From an uncultured Methanobrevibacter sp. (lineage in GTDB: Archaea > Methanobacteriota > Methanobacteria > Methanobacteriales > Methanobacteriaceae): DNA of 62,804 nucleotides. The translations under genes and the position numbers were made by a program. Location of the stretch: positions 1 through 62,804 of the forward strand of contig NZ_CACXNW010000030.1 of assembly GCF_902769175.1 (NCBI RefSeq). Reading direction: 5' to 3'. This document shows positions 40,012 to 48,351 of this stretch, in pieces (position 1 is the stretch's first letter; the number at the start of each line of letters is the position of its first letter). The notes under the pieces were generated by a model that searched no databases, was not told the origin of the DNA, and saw only the letters and a list, made by a program, of their open reading frames with translations.

Positions 40012-41724
40012 TTATTGAAGTCTTGCTTCAATAACTTCTTTTAAATCTTCTATTTTTACTCTTTCTTGTTCTTCAGTGTCTCTATCTCTTATTGTTACAG
40101 TATTGCCCTCTTTTGTATCAAAGTCTACTGTAATAGCTATTGGCACACCTACTTCATCAGCACGAGCATATCTTTTTCCAATGGTTCCTGAAGTGTCGTT
40201 ATCTACAGTAAAACCTGCTTCACGTAAACTGTGGGTGATTTCAGTAGCTATTTCTCCTAATCCTTCCTTATTCATTAATGGGAAGACACTTACTTGTATT
40301 GGTGCAATTTCCTTTGCAAACTTAAAGTATTCCTTTTCGAATCCATCATCTTCAGTTTTAAATGAATGCAATAATGTGCAGTAAAGGATACGGTCAATAC
40401 CGAATGAAGGTTCGATTACATGAGGAATGATTCTTTCTCCCTTGACTTCCTCTTCAATATCCTCAAAGATCAAATGATCAGCAAGAATCTCAAAGGTGCT
40501 GTCTAATTCAAGGATGAATTTTCCTTCACTTTCAATGGTTTCCTTAAGGGCGATGACTTCATCGTCACTTAGGTTTTCAATGTAGGTTTTGATTTTTGGA
40601 GAATCTCCCTTAAATGCAGGTCCGAATAATTTTAAATTAGGCTTTACAATGGTTTTAGAAACAAGCTTAGGCTCATCATATTCCATGTAAATGCTTAATT
40701 CCTCGTTACTGAACTGGCTGTGTGCAGTTAAGTCATAGCTTCCCCTATCTGCAATACCGATGATTTCAACCCAACCGTATTGGTCAGTTAGGCATTCAAC
40801 ATCCCAACAGTCAAGGGCATAGTGAGCCATTTCTCCAGGAAGGTGCTGTCTGAATCTTAAAACTTCATCTGGGATTCCCAATTCCTTAAGGAATTTTCTT
40901 GCAAGGTATAATTGGTAAATCAATGTTTCAGAAGATACGACCCCTTGGTCTAAGGCTTCCTGTGCTGTGATTTCCAAGGTTTCCTTATCGTTTAACTGAA
41001 CATCTTGTGAAGATAAGTATAATTTTTCATTAGCTATTTGGCTGAATTTAGGGTGAGTCTTGTCTTCAGGGTCAAGGAAGATTTCCGCTTCCGCTTGAGT
41101 GAATTCTCTTAGACGGATAACTCCTTGTCTTGGAGAAATTTCATTTCTGTATGCTTTTCCTAATTGTACAGCACCGAATGGAAGCTTGTTTTTAAAGAAT
41201 CTGGATAATCTTTTGAATAAGATGAATATTCCTTGAGCGGTTTCAGGTCTCATGTAACCTACTTTGTCTCCTTTTGCTCCGATTTCTGTTTTAAACATTA
41301 AATTGTAATTCCAGATGTTTGCCAAGTCTCCACCACAGCTTGGACATTTAATGTTGTTTTCCTTTACAATAGCATCCATCTCTTCATTTTCCAAGCTTTC
41401 CACATCTTCGCCGATTGCCTCTTCAAGGATATGGTCTGCTCTAAAGACTTCTCCACAAGCGAGACATTTTGTCATTGGATCAGTAAAGTTATCAACGTGT
41501 CCTGATGCTTTCAATACCTCTTTAGGCATTACAGTAGGTCCTTCGATTTCGTGGAAACCTTCTCCTGCAATGTATTGCTTTCTCCACTTTTGCATGATGT
41601 TGTTTTTTAAGCTTGCTCCAAGAGGGCCATAGTCAGTAAATCCTGATACTCCAGAATATATTTCAAATGATGACCATAAAAAACCTCTTTTACGTGCTAT
41701 ATTAAACATTTTTTCGTGATTCAT
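40012..41724 (-). CDS. glyS: Glycyl-tRNA synthetase (class II, alpha2 type)
   Basis: 570 residues charging tRNA-Gly. Class II motifs are present: motif 1 region near YGPLGASLKNN, motif 2 in AYRNEISPRQGVIRLREFTQAE, and motif 3 in PSFGIDRIL. A zinc-finger-like insertion has CLACG and later CPSCG (residues about 85-140). The C-terminal anticodon-binding domain includes IAPIQVSVFPL and GIAITVDFDT-type strands. Length is normal for archaeal GlyRS. GGAG lies upstream of the ATG. It is followed downstream by the repeat block. Confidence 0.97.
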   Translation of the reverse strand: MNHEKMFNIARKRGFLWSSFEIYSGVSGFTDYGPLGASLKNNIMQKWRKQYIAGEGFHEIEGPTVMPKEVLKASGHVDNFTDPMTKCLACGEVFRADHILEEAIGEDVESLENEEMDAIVKENNIKCPSCGGDLANIWNYNLMFKTEIGAKGDKVGYMRPETAQGIFILFKRLSRFFKNKLPFGAVQLGKAYRNEISPRQGVIRLREFTQAEAEIFLDPEDKTHPKFSQIANEKLYLSSQDVQLNDKETLEITAQEALDQGVVSSETLIYQLYLARKFLKELGIPDEVLRFRQHLPGEMAHYALDCWDVECLTDQYGWVEIIGIADRGSYDLTAHSQFSNEELSIYMEYDEPKLVSKTIVKPNLKLFGPAFKGDSPKIKTYIENLSDDEVIALKETIESEGKFILELDSTFEILADHLIFEDIEEEVKGERIIPHVIEPSFGIDRILYCTLLHSFKTEDDGFEKEYFKFAKEIAPIQVSVFPLMNKEGLGEIATEITHSLREAGFTVDNDTSGTIGKRYARADEVGVPIAITVDFDTKEGNTVTIRDRDTEEQERVKIEDLKEVIEARLQ

Positions 41725-41838
41725 TAATATTTCTCCATAAATATTCTTTCTTTAAATGGAATGATTTTATATTATCATAATAGTTTCCTATTTGGAATTT
41801 GATTTAATTAATAGAAACAAATCTTTTTATAAATACAT

Positions 41839-42468
41839 TTATAAACTTGAATAGCTATTTTTGTGATAAGATTGATTTAAAATTATTTTTTTCAATTCAT
41901 AATCGTATTTGATTCTACTGCTTTCAGGTCTTTTTTGACCCATATATTTGCTGTTTCGTTCTGGATGTCCATAAGGAATCTCAGATGGTGAAGTCATAGT
42001 TTCAAACACGATTTGACACACTCTTTGACCAGGATACAATGCAACAGGCATTGCACCAATATTTGATATTTCAAGTGTTATCCTTCCTTCAAATCCCGGG
42101 TCGATAAAGCCTGCTGTAACATGCATGGTTACTCCAAGCCTTCCCATTGAGGAACGGCCCTCAACTCTTGCTACAATGTCATCAGGAATCTTAACATATT
42201 CATGGGTTACAGCTAATGCAAATTCATTTGGGTGAATTATGAATGCTTCCCCATCTGGAACAACTGTAGATTCCATATATGCTGCAAGGTCTTCTGGATC
42301 TTTAGGGTCAATGTAAGGTTTTCTAATGACTTTAAAGACTTTAAACTCATCACTTAATCTCATATCAACAGATGATGGCTGTATTTGCTTTTCATCCTCT
42401 AAAGGGTCAAATACAATTTTTCCTTCCTTTAAATATTTTTTAATATCTCTATCACTTAAAATAGCCAT
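41839..42468 (-). CDS. dcd: dCTP deaminase
   Basis: 209 residues, forming dUTP (or dUMP in the bifunctional type) from dCTP. Motifs are QPSSVDMRLSDEF near residue 30, VEGRSSMGRLGVTMHVTAGFIDPGFEGRITLE with the catalytic Arg/Ser pair and Glu, and PGQRVCQIVFE. The C-terminus carries a short extra tail of about 15 residues. The archaeal enzyme may also hydrolyse pyrophosphate, but this cannot be decided by eye. It sits 114 bases upstream of glyS on the same strand. Confidence 0.95.
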   Translation of the reverse strand: MAILSDRDIKKYLKEGKIVFDPLEDEKQIQPSSVDMRLSDEFKVFKVIRKPYIDPKDPEDLAAYMESTVVPDGEAFIIHPNEFALAVTHEYVKIPDDIVARVEGRSSMGRLGVTMHVTAGFIDPGFEGRITLEISNIGAMPVALYPGQRVCQIVFETMTSPSEIPYGHPERNSKYMGQKRPESSRIKYDYELKKIILNQSYHKNSYSSL

Positions 42469-42604
42469 TTTTAGCCTCTATTAATTGGATTATTAAATTA
42501 ATCATTATTCTTTAAATTGTTTGATAATGATTGTTAAAGATTTATCATTATTATATATCTTTTTTAATATTATTAAGTTTTTAGAAAAATAGGTTTTTTA
42601 ATTT

Positions 42605-42770
42605 TATTTATTTTTATAAGAGAGAAAATTATAAAATATTATGATATTCTATATTATTTGTTATTTTTAAAAAAGAGAAAATTATAAAATATTATGATAT
42701 TCCATATTATTGTTATTTTTAAAAAAGAGAAAATTAGTAAATATTTTTTTAATGCTACTATTTTTTATTT
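42605..42770. repeat. 52-bp tandem repeat, about 2.7 copies
   Basis: Copies of AGAGAAAATTATAAAATATT and TATTTTTAAAAA begin at about 42621, 42674 and 42726. They fill the 326-base gap between dcd and the Fe-S gene (42469-42794), ending just before that gene's stop codon. No other feature there. Confidence 0.85.
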
Positions 42771-42794
42771 TAAAAAAAAGAAAATCTTAGTTAA

Positions 42795-43682
42795 TTATTT
42801 TTTATAATCAACTAATTCTCCAATTCTATTCAATACAGAATCAATAGATTTTTGACTGTAATTCAATTCAATTGCATCAAAATTGCATTTTTGAACACAA
42901 TGTCCACAGCCTACACATTTGTTTTGATCAATGGTTATTTTGCAGTCTACAAGGCTGATTGCTCCACCAAAGCAAACATCATCTCCTAAACATTTTTTGC
43001 ACATTCTGCAATTTTCGTTTACTGGATGAACTTCAACATCTTCAAGCCTCATTACCTTTTTGCTTATGTCTTCGTCTAAATCTGGAAGAACTTTCCATAA
43101 GCAACAGCAAGGACAGCAATGACAGATTGTTAATAGTTTCTCTTTAGGTCTTACATTCATCCAAACGCTATCGATTTTGTTTCTACCTATTACATGGCTT
43201 AATCCTAATTCATCTGCCTTGTCAACATGTGCTAAAGCTTCTTCAACTGTTGCAGTTCTTCCGTATTTTGAAGTTATCTTACGTGATGCTGGGCCAATGA
43301 AAATACAACCGAAGTCTTGAGGATAATCCTGACAGTTTGCAGAGCTTCTGCAAAGGCATTTATGCATAATAACAATATCGCTAGCCTCTTTAATCACTTC
43401 CTTGATGATTTGGCTTGGCACAAACTCAGAATCATCTTTCTGGAAGCTTTGATTGATTTCAATGTTTGCAGTGATTGTATCTTTTTTGGTTTTATTGATT
43501 GCATTTTTATTTGGAAGGACATAAACTTCATCATCTTCAAAAAGCATCTTATCGATGATTTTTTTAGCAATTTTAGACCTTCTGGTTAATCGAGAAAGGA
43601 AAAATCTTGTGTGGAAGAAGTATTTTACAAATGTGGTGGTTGCATCTTCATAATATCCTTTTCGTCTGTCTTTGTCATCCAT
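42795..43682 (-). CDS. Cysteine-rich iron-sulfur protein with a C-terminal 4Fe-4S ferredoxin domain
   Basis: 295 residues. A middle cysteine cluster has HKCLCRSSANC and CHCCPCCC. The C-terminal bacterial-type ferredoxin pair is CRMCKKCLGDDVC and CVGCGHCVQKC, one complete and one altered 4Fe-4S motif. The N-terminal 60 residues are basic and helical (FLSRLTRRSKIAKKI), with no signal peptide. Probably a cytoplasmic electron-transfer protein; the partner is not identifiable. Flanked by genes on the same strand with wide spacing. Confidence 0.8.
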   Translation of the reverse strand: MDDKDRRKGYYEDATTTFVKYFFHTRFFLSRLTRRSKIAKKIIDKMLFEDDEVYVLPNKNAINKTKKDTITANIEINQSFQKDDSEFVPSQIIKEVIKEASDIVIMHKCLCRSSANCQDYPQDFGCIFIGPASRKITSKYGRTATVEEALAHVDKADELGLSHVIGRNKIDSVWMNVRPKEKLLTICHCCPCCCLWKVLPDLDEDISKKVMRLEDVEVHPVNENCRMCKKCLGDDVCFGGAISLVDCKITIDQNKCVGCGHCVQKCNFDAIELNYSQKSIDSVLNRIGELVDYKK

Positions 43683-43800
43683 AGTTTAGCCCTTCAATTT
43701 TTTTTATTAATTTATCAAATATATAATATAATAGTAACTTATACTTAAAATATTTGTTGTCACTGTTAATGAAATATTATTTATTGTAGATAATAATAAT

Positions 43801-44607
43801 TCATTCATTCTCATTGTCTGTATTTTCCAATTCTTCTATCTTATTATTCAAACGTCTTAAAATGCCTTTAAATGTATGTGCTTCTCTTCCAGTGATAAAA
43901 GCCCGATTTATGATGTTTTTAAATACCTTCAATCCGTTTTTCTTTTTATGGTCTGGAATTGACAAGGAATCGATTAGCTTTTTCATATCACTTATTAAAT
44001 ATTCCTTTTCAAGTGCAGTGCTTTCTTCCAATCCTTCAACAGGATAATTGCTTCTGTTTTTAAAGACTTCATAAAGAATGACTGCTGCAGCATGGGAAAT
44101 ATTCATTATAGGATAGCTTGGGTCAGTTGGAATGCTTACAGTAATGTCACACATATCTATTTCTGCATTTGTAAGGCCATTTCCCTCTCTTCCAAATAGG
44201 ATAGCTATTCTGTCATTGTAATTCATTGACTTTGCAAGCTCTTCAGGCTTTACTGGAATTCTTGAAATGTTATAGCTTCCTCCAGGGGCACCTGTTGATC
44301 CGATTATAAAATCAATCTCTTGGTCCTTTACAAAGTCTTCAACTGTATCATAAATCAATGCATTTTCAACAGTTTCCCTTGCATGCATAGCTTGATAATA
44401 TGCTTCATCCTTGAGAGTGCATGGGTTAATCAGGACTAATTTGTGCAGTCCAAAGTTTCCCATGGTTCTTGCTAAAAAGCCAACATTTCCAGGAGATTCA
44501 CATTCTACAAAAACAACATAGATGTTTTCCTTAAGTCTGACAGTCTCTTCATCTTCGACTATTTCCTTAAGCTTGCCTCTATCACTTGGTTTGTTTTTAT
44601 GTTTCAT
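43801..44607 (-). CDS. SPOUT RNA methyltransferase, TrmJ-like
   Basis: 268 residues, SpoU/TrmH group. Motif 1 lies in YVVFVECESPGNVGFLARTMGNFG, motif 2 in LFGREGNGLTNAEIDMCD and motif 3 in SYPIMNISHAAAVILYEVF, the trefoil-knot SAM site. The archaeal relative TrmJ 2'-O-methylates tRNA position 32. The C-terminal extension (LISDMKKLIDSL..HTFKGILRRLNNKIEEL) is typical. The ATG is preceded by a GAGATAAC context. Confidence 0.9.
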   Translation of the reverse strand: MKHKNKPSDRGKLKEIVEDEETVRLKENIYVVFVECESPGNVGFLARTMGNFGLHKLVLINPCTLKDEAYYQAMHARETVENALIYDTVEDFVKDQEIDFIIGSTGAPGGSYNISRIPVKPEELAKSMNYNDRIAILFGREGNGLTNAEIDMCDITVSIPTDPSYPIMNISHAAAVILYEVFKNRSNYPVEGLEESTALEKEYLISDMKKLIDSLSIPDHKKKNGLKVFKNIINRAFITGREAHTFKGILRRLNNKIEELENTDNENE

Positions 44608-44720
44608 GTTATCTCTTCGAATCTGTTGGTAATTTTTATTTAAGTCATTTAAAATAATTGAATAGGATTAATTTTTTATTATAATTGTTTTTAGGAATTA
44701 AGTGGTTTAGATTAAATTTT

Positions 44721-44812
44721 ATTCATCATAAGCCATTTTAAGTAATTGAATATGATTTATTTTTTATTCTTCATAAGCCATTTTAAGTAATTGGATAAGA
44801 TTTAATGTTTTC
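44721..44812. repeat. 45-bp duplication of the tfrB gene tail
   Basis: TTCATAAGCCATTTTAAG occurs at the end of the tfrB reading frame and again with one mismatch 45 bases farther on (copies start at 44721 and 44766). The coding copy encodes LLKMAYEE. Confidence 0.85.
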
Positions 44813-46275
44813 ACATTCTCTAAACCAATTGCATTCAATCCGTCTTGAATGTTGATTTGACAGAATGGACATATTGTAGTAACATAATCTGCACCAGTCA
44901 CTCTAACCATTTCTGCCTTGTCTTTAGCAAGCTCTAATGCAATTTCAGGTTTTCCAGATTTGATTCCTCCTCCTGCACCACAGCATTGGCAAGGAAGTTC
45001 AAGCTCTTCAAATTCAATTCCTGGAATCATTTCAATGATTTCCCTTGGCTGATCCTTAATGCCTTGGCCTCTTGACAAGTGACAAGGGTCATGCCAGGTC
45101 ACTTTAGTGTTCACTTCTTTCATTTTGCTTGGGTCTAATTTGTCAACCAAGAACTCACTGATGTCTTGCACATTAAGCTCTGATCCATATTTTGGATGGT
45201 CGTTCTTTAAGGTTGCTCCACAGCCTGCACAGATAGTGATTACCTTATCATAATCCTTAAAAATCTCTTTGTTTTTGTCTACAAGCTTTTGTACTACATC
45301 CACTTGACCTGTTCTTAAAAGTGGGGATCCACAGCATATTTGATCTTCAGGAATATCAATTTCTATGTTGTTTGCCTTTAAAACGTCAGGGAGTGCATAT
45401 CCAACATTTTGGGCTCTGTAATCCACCATACATCCGGTGAATAATGCAACTTTTTCCTTGTTTTCATATTCATCAACATAGTATTTACCTTCTTCATCCC
45501 ATTTCTTATGAACAGTTTCAATAAATGGTTCTTCAGGTTTGCTTACAGAACGTCCACTAGCTACAACATTGTCCTTAAAGACCTTATGGGCATCAAGTGG
45601 TCCTAAGTCTCTTGCATAAGCCATAGCTCTTAGCTTTTCTATTGCATCTCCAAAGCTGTTGATGTTTTTAGGACATATTGAACCGCATTTTCCACAGCTT
45701 GTGCATGCATACATTCCGCTGTCAAGAGCTTCTATAAGTCTGTCATATTCATCCCTTGGATCGAAATCAAACTTGGAGATGTATCTTAAGTAGTAAGGTC
45801 CGAGGAATTCTTCCTTAAAGTGTTTCACTACAGGACAAGTTGATAGGCAAGTATAACATTCGATACAGCTTCTAACCTTTTTGGTGTCTTTGATGTCTTT
45901 TGGATTGATCTTTTCATGGGAAGTTTCGCTGTCACAATCCAAACTTAACTGCAATTGCTTTACTTTTTCATCAGCTGAACTTCTATCTACAACCAAATCC
46001 TTTATAACTGGGAAGTCTAATGGTTCAATTAATCTGTCCCCTTTTATTTCAGCCTTACATGCAAGAGCACCATTTCCATTGATTTTCACACCGCATGAAC
46101 CGCATTGGCCTGCTAAGCAGGAACTTCTAAAGCTGATGTCTGCATCATATTTTCTGTTTATTGCTTCTAATGCATCCAGCACTTTCATGCCTGGATACTC
46201 TTCAATTTCATAAGATTCAACATGAGGCTCTTCATCTGTTTGCCTATTGGATCTTTTTACATAAACGGTTATCAT
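44764..46275 (-). CDS. tfrB: Thiol:fumarate reductase subunit B (TfrB)
   Basis: 503 residues from the ATG at 46275, chosen because AGGGATT lies 6 bases upstream; the frame stays open to 46344 without a ribosome site. TfrB passes electrons between coenzyme M/coenzyme B thiols and fumarate reduction. An N-terminal 2Fe-2S ferredoxin domain has CLAGQCGSCG and an additional Cys. A ferredoxin module has CIECYTCLSTCPV and CTSCGKCGSICP. Two CCG domains (CMVDYRAQNVGYALP, CCGSPLLR; HDPCHLSRGQGI, CCGAGGGIKS) bind the heterodisulfide-type site. The matching flavoprotein TfrA is not in the window. Confidence 0.95.
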   Translation of the reverse strand: MITVYVKRSNRQTDEEPHVESYEIEEYPGMKVLDALEAINRKYDADISFRSSCLAGQCGSCGVKINGNGALACKAEIKGDRLIEPLDFPVIKDLVVDRSSADEKVKQLQLSLDCDSETSHEKINPKDIKDTKKVRSCIECYTCLSTCPVVKHFKEEFLGPYYLRYISKFDFDPRDEYDRLIEALDSGMYACTSCGKCGSICPKNINSFGDAIEKLRAMAYARDLGPLDAHKVFKDNVVASGRSVSKPEEPFIETVHKKWDEEGKYYVDEYENKEKVALFTGCMVDYRAQNVGYALPDVLKANNIEIDIPEDQICCGSPLLRTGQVDVVQKLVDKNKEIFKDYDKVITICAGCGATLKNDHPKYGSELNVQDISEFLVDKLDPSKMKEVNTKVTWHDPCHLSRGQGIKDQPREIIEMIPGIEFEELELPCQCCGAGGGIKSGKPEIALELAKDKAEMVRVTGADYVTTICPFCQINIQDGLNAIGLENVKTLNLIQLLKMAYEE

Positions 46276-46400
46276 AGCAATCCCTTTTTTAAAACTATCA
46301 AATTGATTTAATCGCTTTCTTAAATTCTCTTTTAATATTATCAATTTTATTGATTTAATCGTTTTCTTAAATTCTTTTTTAAAACTATCAATTGATTTTG
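46276..46400. repeat. Repeats upstream of tfrB
   Basis: AAAACTATCAA and GATTTAATCG..TTCTTAAATTCTTTTTT recur two to three times between 46288 and 46395, with a spacing of about 55-60 bp. They lie in the tfrB leader and promoter area. Confidence 0.6.
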
Positions 46401-46577
46401 ATGATAATAATCATTTTCCTTTAATTGCTTTTATTTTTATATATAATAAATTATAGTAATTTATATATTTTATTTTGGTTTTTATAAAGGTTAGTATTTT
46501 TATGGTCTTTGAAAAACTTTCCAGTTTTGAAATTTTTGAAAAATTGATTTTAAATTTTTAATTCCATTAATATTCTA

Positions 46578-46720
46578 GATTAAAAGTTTCAATCCTTTTT
46601 GGGATTGGTTTAGAGTTTTTATTTCTATTTAAAATTTTGATTAAAAGTTTCAATCGTTTTTGGAATTGGTTTAGAGTTTTTATTTCTATTTAAAATTTCA
46701 GTTTTAAAGTTTCAATCATT
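46578..46720. repeat. 61-bp tandem repeat ahead of the acyltransferase gene
   Basis: Copies start at 46578 and 46639 (GATTAAAAGTTTCAATC...), with a partial third from about 46700. The core GTTTCAATC superficially resembles CRISPR repeats, but spacing, near-identical interior and copy number exclude an array. Confidence 0.8.
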
Positions 46721-46775
46721 GGTCAATTAAATTAAAGCGATAAATTATTTAATTAGTTTCAATAGAACATTGACT

Positions 46776-47870
46776 ATGAAGGAATTATTTTCAAAAGACA
46801 GAATAAATACCGGTCGCCAAATAGAACTGGATATCGCTAAGAGTTTATCAATCATATTCATGATCTTTATCCACACAATCACTATTGCAATGCTATTTGA
46901 CAATACGATTAGCGACCCATACTATGTAATTGTTGGAAGCATATTAGGAGGACTATTCAGTGCTCCAGTATTCATGTTCTGTATGGGGATTGGAATAATA
47001 TATTCAAGGCACTCCCAGCCAAACGCAATGATTAAAAGAGGCGTTAAATTATTCCTTTTAGGTCTTCTAGTCAATGTGTTGTCTTTCATTATTCCACATT
47101 TTCTATTGCAATCCATTTTTAATGCAGGTAACCTAATGCCTATTTTTGGCGGATTGATACTGTTTTATGTGGATATTTTAGAATTTGCCGGATTGGCATT
47201 TATTGTTCTTGGGATTTTTAAGAAAATGAACCTTTCAAACAAGCAGCTATTGCTTGCTGGAATTATCTTTTCTGTTCTTGGATTTCTTTTAAGGTTCAGC
47301 GATTTTGGAAGCATAGCTCTAAATATATTCTTTGGATACTTTATAGGAACCTTCTATAAATTTACAGCATTTCCATTATTCAGCTGGATAATATTTCCAA
47401 TTGCAGGATATGTCTATGGACATTACTTCATAAGGACAAAAGACAAATCCAAATTATTTAGGTTTTGGCCAATTTTCATAATCGTTTCAATCATATATTT
47501 CCTTGTTTACATGGTTTTGATATATGATGCCTTTGGTACATTTCCAGAAGGATATTACTTCTACATGTCACCATTGCTAACACTATTCTGCTTATTATTG
47601 GTTCATGGTGATTTAGGATTTTCATTTTGGCTATCAAAAAGGATTCCAGAGAATTTGAAAAATAAATTTGTGCTAGTCAGTAAAAATGTAACCGCAATTT
47701 ATGTTGCACAATGGCTTTTAATTCCAATAACTGTGATTTTAATAAAATATGTGAATAAATCCATTGTTTTTAATGATTTATATGTTACATTAATAGCATT
47801 ATTCATTGTTATTGCATCAACCATTTGTGCATTGTCCTTTAATAAAATAAAAGTTAAATTAAACAGATAA
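46776..47870 (+). CDS. Membrane protein, acyltransferase / DUF1624-like
   Basis: 364 residues and about ten hydrophobic segments. The first helix has RQIELDIAKSLSIIFMIFIHT, the Asp and His arrangement of the acyltransferase-3 and HGSNAT/DUF1624 families, which acetylate extracellular sugars or glycans. Later Gly/aromatic-rich loops (FPIAGYVYGHYF) fit either. The precise substrate is not determinable. A TTG at 46770 is in frame, but the ATG at 46776 is more likely. No strong ribosome site is visible. Confidence 0.75.
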   Translation: MKELFSKDRINTGRQIELDIAKSLSIIFMIFIHTITIAMLFDNTISDPYYVIVGSILGGLFSAPVFMFCMGIGIIYSRHSQPNAMIKRGVKLFLLGLLVNVLSFIIPHFLLQSIFNAGNLMPIFGGLILFYVDILEFAGLAFIVLGIFKKMNLSNKQLLLAGIIFSVLGFLLRFSDFGSIALNIFFGYFIGTFYKFTAFPLFSWIIFPIAGYVYGHYFIRTKDKSKLFRFWPIFIIVSIIYFLVYMVLIYDAFGTFPEGYYFYMSPLLTLFCLLLVHGDLGFSFWLSKRIPENLKNKFVLVSKNVTAIYVAQWLLIPITVILIKYVNKSIVFNDLYVTLIALFIVIASTICALSFNKIKVKLNR

Positions 47871-48070
47871 TAAAAATTATATCTGTACTATTTTTTTTTT
47901 AAAAAATAAAGTTCAATTAAATAGAAAAAAGAATCTATTGTCTGAACTATTTTTTTTAAAATAAAAGTTCAATTAAATAGAAAATAGAATCTAGTGTCTG
48001 AACTATTTTTTTTTAAAATAAAAGTTCAATTAAATAGAAAATAGAATCTAGTGTCTGAACTATTTTTTTG
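47845..48070. repeat. ~57-bp tandem repeats derived from the acyltransferase gene tail
   Basis: Units with ATAAAAGTTCAATTAAATAG and CTGAACTATTTTTTT recur at about 47911, 47968 and 48024. The coding tail at 47845-47870 is the diverged first copy (AAAAGTTAAATTAAACAG). The rest of the 47871-48351 gap has only promoter DNA for iorA. Confidence 0.8.
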
Positions 48071-48351
48071 ATTTGATAAAAACTTCACTTTCACTTTTTT
48101 TAATTTAATTTTTCATCCAATCCCTTTAAAATTATTCTTAAAAATGCCATATATTAAATAGGTAAAGAAACTAATACTTTATTATGATAATTTATGAAAT
48201 TTTATAAAATTTTATGATATTTTAGCGAATTTTAATTATTATCTTAATTGACAAGTAATGAAATTTTAGAGAATTTGATTATTATCTTATATTTACAATT
48301 TAATTAAAACTTTAGAGATTAATAGATTAATCTCATGTGTGGTGAATTTAT

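Noticed and set aside
46578..46720. CRISPR-like GTTTCAATC repeats
   Set aside because: Only two and a half copies, and the sequence between cores is itself repeated, so there are no unique spacers.
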